NCBI GenBank assembly: GCA_041739035.1 | Contig: JBGSOQ010000178.1 | Coordinates: 1 to 35,883, forward strand | DNA from: XYD12-FULL-36-8 sp041739035 | GTDB lineage: Bacteria; Bacteroidota; Ignavibacteria; Ignavibacteriales; Ignavibacteriaceae | Direction of reading: 5' to 3' | DNA length: 35,883 nucleotides | In this document: positions 17,175-26,677 of the stretch, piece after piece | Numbering within the stretch: the first letter of the stretch is position 1 | How the letters are laid out: each line of letters begins with the position of its first letter | Made by a program: the position numbers and the translations under genes | The notes under the pieces: generated by a model | Told to the model about the DNA's origin: nothing | What the model saw: the letters and a program-made list of their open reading frames with translations, nothing else | Database searches by the model: none

Positions 17175-19583
17175 TCAATAAATAATTTTATAATGATTTT
17201 TATTGTTCACTACTTTTACACCCTTAACATTAAAAGAGAATAGCAAATCTGGATAGCTTGAATACAATTTTATCATCATGTGATTTTTACCAGTCATCAA
17301 TTTTAACTTAGAGTTGTTCTCATCATTCCTGCCACCATTTAGATAAAGTAAATACTTCACATCGACATTAGTGGAATAATCAATTTCTTGCTCATTCTCA
17401 GAATCAATCGTAGCGTATAAATAAATAACGCCTGATGAGCTGTCCTTGAATAATTCGAATATATTTATTGCGTCAAGCGGAGAAACAAATCGGCTCCAAC
17501 GGTTTAATTCACCATTCGCCAGAAATTCTTGAGTTACCTTTGGCTGGACTGAACCTTCATCACCCATGACAGAAAGATAGTTTTTATCAAATTCCTTTTC
17601 TCCGTTGATTCGTATCGGTTTTGTTATCATCCACTCAAGAAAGAATTTTCCGTTACCGGCAATTACATTATAATTAGCAATGCTTTCAGCTGACAGTTTC
17701 TCAAGGGCTTTTCTTCGAGATCTTAATAAATTTTTTGTCTCATCGAGAAAATGATTTCTGTTTTCATACATCCATATTTTTTCTAATTCTTCTTCGAGAT
17801 TCTTAAAATTATTTATCAGTTCAATAATTAATTTCTTGTCAATAGTTCTATGAGCATTAAAATCAGAAAAAATTAACTTTTCTTCAGCCAAAGCTTTGTA
17901 GATATTATTCGTAAAATTCAAACAATCCAAATCAGATTTATAATTTTGGTTAGAAGTAGAAAGAATAATTTTGTTTACATCTGAAGTAATTTCTTTCACA
18001 TTGTCCCAATCTTCGAGCGATACGCCAATTAACTTTTTATCTGTCTCGATTGTTGGAATCTTTAGAACTCGATCATTCAGTGAATAAGTTGGCTGCAAGT
18101 GTAATAAATTATTAAATACTGACTGAGCTGATGTATATGTGCTAAGCTCATCATTATGAATTGTATTGCTGTAAAGAGAGTTAAATTTATTAGTCTCAAT
18201 TGATTGAAAACGCCAAGCGATATTTGCATTATAAGCAAGTCCGTACCAATCATTACCAAATAAAGCAAATCCACCGTCATCCCACACAGTGACGAGCGAA
18301 CCTAATACGTTTTTCTTGTCGTCGGTTTTTAACACATTATTTGCATTTGCAATAGTAATTTCATTATCGGGGTAAAGACGATTAGAGTTCAAAATGCCTG
18401 GAATAATAAGTAATTCAAACCCTTTCTCTATTATTGGATCTGTCATTCCGTTAACATCAATATCTGTCCCGTAATCCCACGTACCGATTAAAATATCCCT
18501 AGGAAGATTATCCAAAATCAAAGGATACTTCAAAACAATATCTCCCCAAATCATCATTCGCGTGTCGTATTTTTTGAGTTCATCATAAAGCCTCATCAGA
18601 TGTCTTCGATATACTTCAGCATATCCAAGTTGTTCAACCATTTCCTTTGAATGACCTTTACCGAGATCAAATGTTTCATCGCAATTGACATTAAAAATTG
18701 GAGCATTAAATGCGGGCACAATTTCACTGTAGATATCGTGAAGAAATGAATAGCTTTCCTCCAGAGCTGGCGATAGAATCGTTCCCCTTTCTCCAAGATG
18801 GGTGTATTTAGGATGATTTAAAATATCTTCAAAATGACCAAATGACTGAAAACTCCCCAATAATTTAACATGATACGAATCAGCATATTCAGATAATTCC
18901 TTAATTTCTTCAATTGTTAATGCATCATCCGGAGCAAATTCAGGATGTGACTTTGTTTTAACTACGTGTTCAATGTAATACATTAGATAATTATACTTTA
19001 ACTCAGCAAGTCTTCTTACTTGAAGTTTCATATACTCCAAGTTTGGAATAGGTCCGCGGCTAATATCATCCATCATTCCACGAAATTTGAAGTGAGGATA
19101 ATCCATAATCGATAGTTCGGGTAAAGTTTGATTTGCTGCGTAACCTCTCAACAATTGCTTTAATGAATGTAATCCATAAAACAAACCTGTATTTGCGCAC
19201 GCAATAATTTTAATCTCGTTGGGTATAATTGTTAAACAATATCCTTCCGAAATAAAATTATCATGATATTTTAATGGGATTTTCTCTCTTTGTGGTATTT
19301 CACTAAAATCAGATAATAAAAAGACAAGATTGATTTGTGAATTATCATACACAAAGTTTGATTTATATTCTTCATAAATAATTTTTTTTATCGAATCAAG
19401 AACAGTAACACCCGAATTTGAAAGCAGCTCACTGCCTGAAATAGAAATTTTTGTATTAAACAAATCCAATTGGCCTGAGTTAAATTCGTAGAACTGTGGT
19501 TGAGGAAGTATCGAAAGAGTAGCTTTATCCTGGGCCTGAGATACAGCAATCAGAAGTAAGAGTAATACGATGAGTTTCTTCAT
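17175..19583 (-). CDS. GH20 beta-N-acetylhexosaminidase-like protein
   Basis: The 802-aa protein has a signal peptide (about 1-18), a GH20b-type N-terminal domain (20-160, ending NTGLFYGLHSLKQLL) and a TIM barrel with the hallmark Asp-Glu pair D302-E303 (FNVNCDETFDLG). In GH20 enzymes the Asp positions the substrate N-acetyl group and the Glu is the acid/base. The C-terminal 330 residues carry a helical and then a beta-rich extension of unknown role. The enzyme should release terminal GlcNAc or GalNAc outside the cytoplasm. Its start codon overlaps the stop of the preceding gene by four bases. The barrel opening FKFRGMMDDISRGPIPNLEY fits family members from Bacteroidota, though a wider substrate range cannot be excluded. 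Confidence 0.75.
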   Translation of the reverse strand: MKKLIVLLLLLIAVSQAQDKATLSILPQPQFYEFNSGQLDLFNTKISISGSELLSNSGVTVLDSIKKIIYEEYKSNFVYDNSQINLVFLLSDFSEIPQREKIPLKYHDNFISEGYCLTIIPNEIKIIACANTGLFYGLHSLKQLLRGYAANQTLPELSIMDYPHFKFRGMMDDISRGPIPNLEYMKLQVRRLAELKYNYLMYYIEHVVKTKSHPEFAPDDALTIEEIKELSEYADSYHVKLLGSFQSFGHFEDILNHPKYTHLGERGTILSPALEESYSFLHDIYSEIVPAFNAPIFNVNCDETFDLGKGHSKEMVEQLGYAEVYRRHLMRLYDELKKYDTRMMIWGDIVLKYPLILDNLPRDILIGTWDYGTDIDVNGMTDPIIEKGFELLIIPGILNSNRLYPDNEITIANANNVLKTDDKKNVLGSLVTVWDDGGFALFGNDWYGLAYNANIAWRFQSIETNKFNSLYSNTIHNDELSTYTSAQSVFNNLLHLQPTYSLNDRVLKIPTIETDKKLIGVSLEDWDNVKEITSDVNKIILSTSNQNYKSDLDCLNFTNNIYKALAEEKLIFSDFNAHRTIDKKLIIELINNFKNLEEELEKIWMYENRNHFLDETKNLLRSRRKALEKLSAESIANYNVIAGNGKFFLEWMITKPIRINGEKEFDKNYLSVMGDEGSVQPKVTQEFLANGELNRWSRFVSPLDAINIFELFKDSSSGVIYLYATIDSENEQEIDYSTNVDVKYLLYLNGGRNDENNSKLKLMTGKNHMMIKLYSSYPDLLFSFNVKGVKVVNNKNHYKIIY

Positions 19584-20803
19584 TCTATTTTCCTATAATA
19601 CTCGGTCAAAAATCTTAATCCGAATGAAGTTGCTATATCTCTTACTGTAACCCACATTTTTCCCTTCTTGCTTCGGACTCTAGTCTCAAAAAAACCTCCA
19701 GCTAAGTTTTTATCAGGATGATCAGTGCTGAATCTGTTCTTTAAAACCCAGTTCACAGACTTTTCAATGTTTGAATCAAATTCAACAAAACCCAATTCCT
19801 TTAATCTTAACCAAATAATTCCTGCAAATGAAACTGCTGAACCACAAATGGAATTCTTATTTATATTTCCATCGAGATAGTTTGTATAATATATTGTGCC
19901 GTCACCTTGCTGAAGCGTTTGATAAAATCTTGCAGTTTTCAATGCAGCATCAAGGTATCGTTTATCCGCAGTTAATTCATAACCTTCAATCAAGGATTCA
20001 GCATACCACAAATTAAAACGAGGATGTATGCTGCCGTCTTTCTTATGATTCGGCATATAATCCATCCATAATCCTTCAGGTCCTTGCTTCTCCACTAGGC
20101 TATTGCAAAGATTTATAAAAACATTTTTGTACTTTTCGTCCCAGGTAAATTGATAAATATCTTTAAATAGTGAACCCTCATTGTTTGGTCTTGCTACATT
20201 ATTCAAAGACTGTTCTTTATTGTCTTTCCAAAACGGTGAATTTTCAGTGAGCACCTCCCCAGTTAGTGGGTCTACTGAATCATAAAACATTCCTTCTTTT
20301 TCAAGGTACATATTTTCAAGCATCCACATACCAGCGTCTGTTGCTGCTTGAGCAAACTTATTATCCCCGGTAACTTTCGTCAATTCAAATAATCCCGCAG
20401 AACCATCACTAATGGTAGCAAAAACAATAAAATCAACATCATCACCATGTATTGCGTTTAGCATTCCGGATAATTTGGGATGATATTTAATCTGCAGGCT
20501 TATCCACCAATTACCTGCCTTGATGGCTGTATTTAAAAAAGATTCATTGTTAGTCACTTTATAAGAATTAAGCAGTGCATAAATAATTTGCCCGGTGTGC
20601 CATGCGGGTTCATATGGATACCATTTCCCTTCGGTCCAGTTGTAATCGCAACGAGATTTACCTTCTTCATTAATTAGCTGTTCAATTACATAATTAGACC
20701 CATCATTGATCGCTGAAAGAATCTCATCTTTCTTTTGAGCTTTAGATATATGGGATGTAACAAGACAAAGTATTAAGGCATAAAAAAAAAGTTGTAGCTT
20801 CAT
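19580..20803 (-). CDS. Exported protein with an alpha/alpha-toroid look, unassigned glycan enzyme
   Basis: The frame is open from a TTG at 20806, but the next codon is ATG (20803) and a ribosome site (AGGAG) is 6 bp upstream of it, so ATG is preferred, giving 407 aa. A signal peptide covers about 1-22. The rest is a series of helical repeats with conserved-looking pieces WYPYEPAWHTGQIIYALL, NWWISLQ, DGSAGLFEL, FNLWYAESLIEGYEL and CGSAVSFAGIIWLRL. This is the style of the six-hairpin superfamily that includes GH88, GH105 and GH127, but I do not see the catalytic signature of any one family. It overlaps the GH20 gene by 4 bp and the isomerase gene by 1 bp, so it is translationally coupled to both. 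Confidence 0.62.
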   Translation of the reverse strand: MKLQLFFYALILCLVTSHISKAQKKDEILSAINDGSNYVIEQLINEEGKSRCDYNWTEGKWYPYEPAWHTGQIIYALLNSYKVTNNESFLNTAIKAGNWWISLQIKYHPKLSGMLNAIHGDDVDFIVFATISDGSAGLFELTKVTGDNKFAQAATDAGMWMLENMYLEKEGMFYDSVDPLTGEVLTENSPFWKDNKEQSLNNVARPNNEGSLFKDIYQFTWDEKYKNVFINLCNSLVEKQGPEGLWMDYMPNHKKDGSIHPRFNLWYAESLIEGYELTADKRYLDAALKTARFYQTLQQGDGTIYYTNYLDGNINKNSICGSAVSFAGIIWLRLKELGFVEFDSNIEKSVNWVLKNRFSTDHPDKNLAGGFFETRVRSKKGKMWVTVRDIATSFGLRFLTEYYRKIE

Positions 20804-21714
20804 CAATTGCTCCTAAAATATTTCTCTTCAATAAATGAGGCAGTAGAAAGATACGCCCGATCCAAATCATCAATAACCGACTCTGCACCGCCTATATCAA
20901 TCCCGATATAACCATCATAATTAATGTGCTTAAGCATCTTGAAGAATGAGTTCCAATCAATTTTTCCTTTACCGGTTTCAAGGTGTTCAATTTTATTTCC
21001 TCCGTTATCTGACAAGTGTATGTATTCAACATGATCCTTTGATCTGATTAGAGAAAGAACAAGATTGTCCTTCATAAAAAATTGATTGGCTGTATCGATT
21101 ACAAATTTGAGATTTCTCTTTCCAACAGCTTGATAAAAATTAATAAATGCGTCAGTATTTGATGCAAGCAATCCGACAGCAGGATGAATATGAAAATTTA
21201 ACCCAAATGATTTAGCGATATCACAACACTCGCCATAAGTTTTCGTTAAGTCTTGCCAATAAATTTTCCAATCTAGGTCAGCAGGAATTCTTGCTGAGGC
21301 AATGGCTTCTTCATCATAGTGTCGTACCAATGGAATGCCATCTAGAAATTCAAGCGGAGGCAGTGGAGCATTATCCAATACCCCTTTAGCACCAAGATAG
21401 GCAGCAAGTTCACATCCGATTTTAAAGAGAGACAAATTCTTTTTACGAATTGATTCATCAAAACTTGATAATCCTGGTAATACCACGCAGAAGAATGGCA
21501 ATGATAAACTTGTATAATTAATTTCGCTTAGTATTTCCCTTCTGATTTTGAAAACTCCCAGCAGATGTTCCTCTCGTATTCCTTCCAATTCGATGGATTT
21601 AAAGCCCAGGTGCGCCATCTCCCCAATAAACAACAGTGTGTTCTCAGCCTTTGGTGGATAACCATATTTTGTAATTGAATAAAGGTATGTACAGATTATT
21701 TTTTCATTAAACAC
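20803..21714 (-). CDS. Sugar-phosphate isomerase/epimerase-like TIM barrel protein
   Basis: A 303-aa protein of the xylose isomerase-like TIM-barrel superfamily (AP endonuclease 2 fold). Metal-binding candidates on successive strands are seen in IELEGI (near 37), FHIHPA (near 175), FVIDTANQFF (near 206), YIHLSDNGG (near 230) and YIGIDIGGAE (near 282). Such proteins in glycan loci epimerise or isomerise free or keto sugars, sometimes together with oxidoreductases in 3-keto-glycoside pathways. There is no signal peptide, so it is cytoplasmic. It starts with GTG at 21714, 9 bp after the transporter gene, and its stop overlaps the next start by one base. The exact reaction is not readable. Confidence 0.75.
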   Translation of the reverse strand: MFNEKIICTYLYSITKYGYPPKAENTLLFIGEMAHLGFKSIELEGIREEHLLGVFKIRREILSEINYTSLSLPFFCVVLPGLSSFDESIRKKNLSLFKIGCELAAYLGAKGVLDNAPLPPLEFLDGIPLVRHYDEEAIASARIPADLDWKIYWQDLTKTYGECCDIAKSFGLNFHIHPAVGLLASNTDAFINFYQAVGKRNLKFVIDTANQFFMKDNLVLSLIRSKDHVEYIHLSDNGGNKIEHLETGKGKIDWNSFFKMLKHINYDGYIGIDIGGAESVIDDLDRAYLSTASFIEEKYFRSN

Positions 21715-21723
21715 TATCTACCT

Positions 21724-22965
21724 CTATACTAAACTAGTTATTCCGACAATCGTCATGTAAATGGTGAAAATCGTAATAAGTGCAAAAACTATATTTGTAA
21801 AAACGTTTGCAGAATATTTTCCCATTTGAGTTTTATTATTTATCTGAATCCACATAAGAACTAAAACCAGCGGTGTTACAAAAAGTCCAAATGCTTGAGA
21901 CAAAATCATTATAAAAACCGGTCTCCCCCCGAAAATAGGAACCACTAAACCAATTACAGCATAAAATATGATTATAGATCTATTGGATAATTTAGATAAG
22001 TCTAATTTCTCGTTCCTATAATCTGAAACAAGAAAAGGTACAAGCATGTAGTGGGGAAATAGCGAGGATACGCCAGCGGCAATTATGCCCGCAACGAAAA
22101 TTGATACAGCAAAACGACCAGCTAGGGGTTCTAAAAGCTTAACCATATCGATTGCATTTTCTACTTTTAAGCCCTCAACATGCATTGTGCCGGCAGCTGA
22201 AGCCATTATCGCAAAGCTTAGAACAAACATTAATAAAGCAGATATTTTTGCATCCTTTTTTTCAGCTTTTAAACTCTCCAATCCCCATCCTTTTTCTTTT
22301 ACAGTAGAAGAACGAATAACGTACAAAACGCCTCCCATTGTAGTACCGACCATTCCTGCAATTATTAATCCTGCATTTACATCTTCTGGAATAGTAGGAA
22401 CAAGCCCGAATAAAATATTTTTTGGTTCTTCAATAACCATAAAAGCTGAAATAAAAAAACTAACTCCCATAATTCCAACAAATAATGCAAGAATTTTCTC
22501 AACCATTGAATATTTACCATTGAATAAGAACACCACGATTGTACCTGCAACAACAATTGCTATTAGAATTGTATTATAACCCTCGCCATCTGAAGTAAGA
22601 GGACGAGACCACTCTTTAATAACATCTGACACAACAGCCATTACCCCCATACTTGATATCATTTCCGAGATAATAAGCACAAATAATACCAGTAACGACA
22701 CTCCTTTGCCGAAGTTTTTCTTGTAACTTTGTAATGCAGTTTGTCCTGTAACAATTGTATATTGTCCAAAAGTAACAATTAGGAAGTAAGTGAATAGACA
22801 AGAAAGAAGTACCGCCCAAGTAAGAGACATTCCGTAACTTGCTCCGGCAGAAGCCATGCTTGTAACGCTGCCAGTGCCAATATTGTAACCAACTAAAAAC
22901 AACCCCGGCCCGATAGAAGCAATAAAAAACAATATTTTCTTGGTGATATTTTTCAATCTTATCAC
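21724..22965 (-). CDS. Nramp-fold transporter lacking the metal-binding motifs
   Basis: A 413-aa inner-membrane protein with about 11 hydrophobic segments that follows the Nramp (SLC11) architecture: IGPGLFLVGYNIGTGS at the first helix and TMGGVLYVIRSS at the sixth. In metal transporters the first helix carries DPGN and the sixth MPH; here both are replaced (NIGTG and no MPH), so the manganese/iron site is missing. Being coupled to glycosidases (GTG start overlapping the GH84-like stop in a GTGA), it more likely moves an organic solute such as a sugar acid or a released monosaccharide. Assignment to the fold is fairly secure; the substrate is inference. Confidence 0.75.
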   Translation of the reverse strand: MIRLKNITKKILFFIASIGPGLFLVGYNIGTGSVTSMASAGASYGMSLTWAVLLSCLFTYFLIVTFGQYTIVTGQTALQSYKKNFGKGVSLLVLFVLIISEMISSMGVMAVVSDVIKEWSRPLTSDGEGYNTILIAIVVAGTIVVFLFNGKYSMVEKILALFVGIMGVSFFISAFMVIEEPKNILFGLVPTIPEDVNAGLIIAGMVGTTMGGVLYVIRSSTVKEKGWGLESLKAEKKDAKISALLMFVLSFAIMASAAGTMHVEGLKVENAIDMVKLLEPLAGRFAVSIFVAGIIAAGVSSLFPHYMLVPFLVSDYRNEKLDLSKLSNRSIIIFYAVIGLVVPIFGGRPVFIMILSQAFGLFVTPLVLVLMWIQINNKTQMGKYSANVFTNIVFALITIFTIYMTIVGITSLV

Positions 22966-24836
22966 TTTATGGTTGAAAAATCTGGCAATTCAACAATAAT
23001 TTTTTCTAACTCACTAGTTAGCTTAGAACTTACTCTGCTTATTTTCATTAAAAGGTTTCTTCTTCTATTATCTAATTCTAGACACTGCTTTTTGAATGAG
23101 ATCAAATCAGCTGGCTCCGGCACAGAGTATTTTAATTGCACACGAAGGGCTTTTAATCTGTTATAGTTAAGATGATAAAAAAGAGGATTTTTTTCTGTAA
23201 TAAATCTTATTTTACGAATATAAGTCCACAAAGTATCTGACATGAACCAAAGATTTCTCTCCCCAATTTTTTTTCTTAACTCAAGTTCAATCTCTTTAAA
23301 TTCATTTAGATCTGAGTTGACCTTTGTGCCATATAATCTTGACATGGCGTTCATAATGGATTTTTGGGGAGAATATTTTTCGGGATTCCAGAGGTAATCA
23401 TTAGCGGTAATCATTGCGGTTTGTGATTCGATACTTGCCATGTCCCCGTTAACAACCATTCCTTTTCCAGCAGTATAATTGTAAAATTCTAAGGGTAAAT
23501 CATTTTCATAAGCTGTAAATAAAGCAGTGCTGGTAAAAGGATGATGACTGTAAATTGTATTATCCCAATAAAATGGAATTCGATTTTGAAGTAATCTTGA
23601 CCACTTATTAAGATCATTAAGCGATAGTTTTCTTGTTCGAACATTTGGACCTGTCCATATAATGAAAATATCAGCTGATAAATTTTCACCAATAAATTTC
23701 AAGTCACGTTTCAAAGGCACAAATGCAGCCTCTTCCCATGGAGTCGCGATATGTTGTGATAAGTCTCCACTATTCATATCCTCGAAGGTATAGTATGCTG
23801 GCACGAAATAAACTTCACATATCAAATGATTTGTGGTAATCCAGTTATGGATCTTATTTATAAAAAAACAATGCGCTTCGGCCGTATGGCTGAATCTATT
23901 TTTATCACTCTCTGTACTGAACACATAACCTTTGCCAAACTCAAAGGGCAGCAGGTCATCAGCAAGAATCATTAATTTATTAACGCCATGCTTAATATTT
24001 CTATCAAGAACTTCTATTAATTCAGATAAGTCTGAATCGTTCGATATTTCAATCTGCCTATGACTGTATACATTGTGCATCTGCATAATATTAGGACCAC
24101 CGTATAAATCTTTCCAGTATTTAATCTTCTTAAGCACTTTTTCATTCTCTTCGTTTATCTCGTACCAGGGATATTGCCTGCTTGCAATAGCAATGGTTTC
24201 AAATTTGTTTCTAAGTGTTAAATCTAAAATAAATTCAACATTGTTGGAATTAAGCACTGCGGGAAATATTCTACGGTGAAAACTTGGTTGATCTTCAATT
24301 TTGTATAAGTACAGTTTTATGCCATGATCATCTTTTAAAATAAGTTCACTTAGAGATACACATCCGAAAAGCAATCCTAAAATATCAGTTGATTTTATTA
24401 CAACTTTATTTCTTTCTTCCAAATAATTGATGGTGTAACTCTGAGATTGATGTGTTTCATTGAATTCATCTAGTTGAAGCTCAACGACAAATCCAGTTTC
24501 GTCGGAAAATTTACTTTTCTCTACAATTGTAACTTTTAATTCATAGAATTTCTCAGATATTAATTTGGAGAGATAGTTTGCTGCTTTAATCTCGCTACTG
24601 GACTGAGCCGAAATGAAAAGTGAATTTTCAGAAAAGTTAAAAGCTTTACCTGAATACTCCACTGATTTTGGAATGGGCTGAATTTGTAATTTTGGTTCGG
24701 AATGATCGATTAATTGAGCAATAATTTGACTGGTAAAAAAAAATGAGAAACATAAAATCTTAGTTAAACCATTTACTGGAATGACTTTCAGAAATTCTAA
24801 AAACAAATAAATAAAATTATTTTTTTTACTTTTCAA
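22962..24836 (-). CDS. GH84-like beta-N-acetylglucosaminidase family protein
   Basis: The 624-aa protein has a hydrophobic N-terminal region (about 20-40) and a GH20b/GH84-type lead domain (about 48-165) before a TIM barrel. The consecutive Asp pair D293-D294 (LMILADDLLPFE), the WTGPNV segment (394-399) and YWDN (423-426) match the GH84 layout, where the Asp pair serves substrate-assisted cleavage of beta-GlcNAc. A helical C-terminal region follows (about 500-624). The only possible start is TTG at 24836, because a stop codon lies directly upstream in frame and no early ATG exists; AAGG lies about 9 nt upstream. It is 111 bp from the symporter gene and overlaps the Nramp-like gene by 4 bp. 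Confidence 0.68.
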   Translation of the reverse strand: MKSKKNNFIYLFLEFLKVIPVNGLTKILCFSFFFTSQIIAQLIDHSEPKLQIQPIPKSVEYSGKAFNFSENSLFISAQSSSEIKAANYLSKLISEKFYELKVTIVEKSKFSDETGFVVELQLDEFNETHQSQSYTINYLEERNKVVIKSTDILGLLFGCVSLSELILKDDHGIKLYLYKIEDQPSFHRRIFPAVLNSNNVEFILDLTLRNKFETIAIASRQYPWYEINEENEKVLKKIKYWKDLYGGPNIMQMHNVYSHRQIEISNDSDLSELIEVLDRNIKHGVNKLMILADDLLPFEFGKGYVFSTESDKNRFSHTAEAHCFFINKIHNWITTNHLICEVYFVPAYYTFEDMNSGDLSQHIATPWEEAAFVPLKRDLKFIGENLSADIFIIWTGPNVRTRKLSLNDLNKWSRLLQNRIPFYWDNTIYSHHPFTSTALFTAYENDLPLEFYNYTAGKGMVVNGDMASIESQTAMITANDYLWNPEKYSPQKSIMNAMSRLYGTKVNSDLNEFKEIELELRKKIGERNLWFMSDTLWTYIRKIRFITEKNPLFYHLNYNRLKALRVQLKYSVPEPADLISFKKQCLELDNRRRNLLMKISRVSSKLTSELEKIIVELPDFSTIK

Positions 24837-24947
24837 TTACTGTACCTTAGAAGATTTTAAATTAATAAAGACGTTCATTTACTGGTAATTATAAATGATT
24901 CGAACCGAAGTAATTCTGTAAAACTATCTAAAGCTTTGAACGAGTTC

Positions 24948-26645
24948 TCAGATTTTTGCTGCCAATAGACCAATTACGAAAATCATAAACACAAATAACA
25001 ATGCAAATCCGAATCCCACTACATCAATTTTATAACGTTTAAAGGTAAATTTCTTAAAGAGACTTAAAAAATCAACGACAAGCAATGAGTGACCTTTCTC
25101 TTCCAAAGGTTCAGCATAATTTTGAGAATCTTTATCGGCACTTCCAGCAAGCATAATACTAAAACCTTTCTCAATCAAACGGTGTTCTTCACCAACAGGT
25201 GTATGAAGAAGAGCATAAAATTGATCTAATTTTTCTTTAGGTTCTGGTTTTGTGAAATAACTCACTAAAATAAAAGTTAGGAATCCTGCCGGAAGATAAG
25301 CGGTAATTTGGTATTCAAGCAGCCAACCTAATCCAAAATTGAAATAAGGACCTGTAAGAAATGTAATAAGAATAGCAACTACTATACTTGACCATACTCC
25401 GAGACGATTAGATTTGCGCCACATTACTCCCATCCAAAATGCAATGCCAAAATATGCCGTAATCTGCCAGAGATATTTTACACCATGCACAACTGAAGGA
25501 ATTGTAAGTGCAATTATAACTCCACCTAAAACAACCGCAACAGAAGCTAACCTAGCAAATCTTAATTCCTCATTGGCGGTAAACTTAGTTTTTTTGATTT
25601 TTGAAAATATATTGCGAGTGAAAAGTGCTGAACCTGCAACCATAAAATTGTGGCAGGCCGCAAGAACTGCCGCTGCCATTGCTGCGATCATCAATCCAAC
25701 AAATCCTGATGGTAATAGATTTCTAACAGCTGTTCCAAAAGCAAACTCCCTATTCTGAATTTCTAGTCCGGGATATAACGCTGCAGCCAACACACCTACA
25801 AAAGCCCATCCTAAAGTGGCGAAACGCTTAGTAAAATTTCCATATGTCCAGCCTGTACGGCAGTCAATCTCAGATTTACCAGCACCGCCGACAGCCATGT
25901 GATGAGGTTGAACGACTATCCCAACCAATCCGTTTATTATTACTGCAATTATAAAATATAAAGTAACTTCCGTTGGTGCTACAAAACTAAACATGTACTC
26001 AGGAAGATTTGCTCGGGCAGCATCCATTCCGCCAAGAGCATTGAGCGCAAATGGAATCAGAAGAAATGAAAGAATCAGGATAAACATCCCTTGAATGAGA
26101 TTTACAAATAAAGCAGAAATTAATCCACCGAGAACGCTGTAAGTAAGAAAAAATATAGTCAATACAATTACGATTGTCTCAGTAGAAACCGCACTTTTTG
26201 TTACCGCCTCTATTGCCGTCCCTGTACCCTTTAGAATCATCCCTAGTTCAAGCATGAAAAAAAGAATTCCCATGATTGAGTAAGCAATGCTTACTTTAGA
26301 TCCATAACGTTCTTCAAAAAAATCTGCTAAAGTTACATATCTAACCCGTCTATAAATTGGAGCAACAATCCAGTAAAAGGGAGTAGCAAGAAGCCAGATC
26401 CATTGATACCAAATACCGGCTAAGCCAATCTGATAAGTTGCCCCTGAGACTGCTATTACCTGGCCCGTGTTAGTACCAGCACCGAAAGCGTTTGCTATCA
26501 TCATAAGCTTGCTGCCCTTACGACCACCCATAAAGTAGTCACCCAAATTTTGAACTTTTTTCTTAGTCCACCAACCGAGATATACAATGAGTGAAATGTA
26601 AATCAGGATAATTGCAAGGTCTAGATAAGTAATTCCCAAAATCAT
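24948..26645 (-). CDS. Sodium:solute symporter (SSS/SLC5 family)
   Basis: A 565-aa inner-membrane protein with 13 or more hydrophobic helices. The opening YLGWWTKKKVQNLGDYFMGG, the GSNTGQ-equivalent FGAGTNTGQVIAVSG and PIYRRVRYVTLADFFEERYG are typical of the family. Members import sugars, uronates, amino acids or organic acids with sodium. An insertion of hydrophilic sequence (about 470-530) precedes the last helix, which occurs in several sugar-associated members. It lies between the GH84-like gene and the cytoplasmic beta-glucuronidase gene (32-bp gap), so import of a glucuronide-containing oligosaccharide or of its sugars is a reasonable guess. The substrate is not readable. Confidence 0.88.
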   Translation of the reverse strand: MILGITYLDLAIILIYISLIVYLGWWTKKKVQNLGDYFMGGRKGSKLMMIANAFGAGTNTGQVIAVSGATYQIGLAGIWYQWIWLLATPFYWIVAPIYRRVRYVTLADFFEERYGSKVSIAYSIMGILFFMLELGMILKGTGTAIEAVTKSAVSTETIVIVLTIFFLTYSVLGGLISALFVNLIQGMFILILSFLLIPFALNALGGMDAARANLPEYMFSFVAPTEVTLYFIIAVIINGLVGIVVQPHHMAVGGAGKSEIDCRTGWTYGNFTKRFATLGWAFVGVLAAALYPGLEIQNREFAFGTAVRNLLPSGFVGLMIAAMAAAVLAACHNFMVAGSALFTRNIFSKIKKTKFTANEELRFARLASVAVVLGGVIIALTIPSVVHGVKYLWQITAYFGIAFWMGVMWRKSNRLGVWSSIVVAILITFLTGPYFNFGLGWLLEYQITAYLPAGFLTFILVSYFTKPEPKEKLDQFYALLHTPVGEEHRLIEKGFSIMLAGSADKDSQNYAEPLEEKGHSLLVVDFLSLFKKFTFKRYKIDVVGFGFALLFVFMIFVIGLLAAKI

Positions 26646-26677
26646 GTTGTAATCAATCTTTTTCTAATAGAATATTA

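Noticed and set aside
22085..22579. Long plus-strand open frame (164 codons)
   Set aside because: It is antisense to the Nramp-like transporter, which has coherent helices and operon spacing; the antisense product is low-complexity and matches nothing I know.
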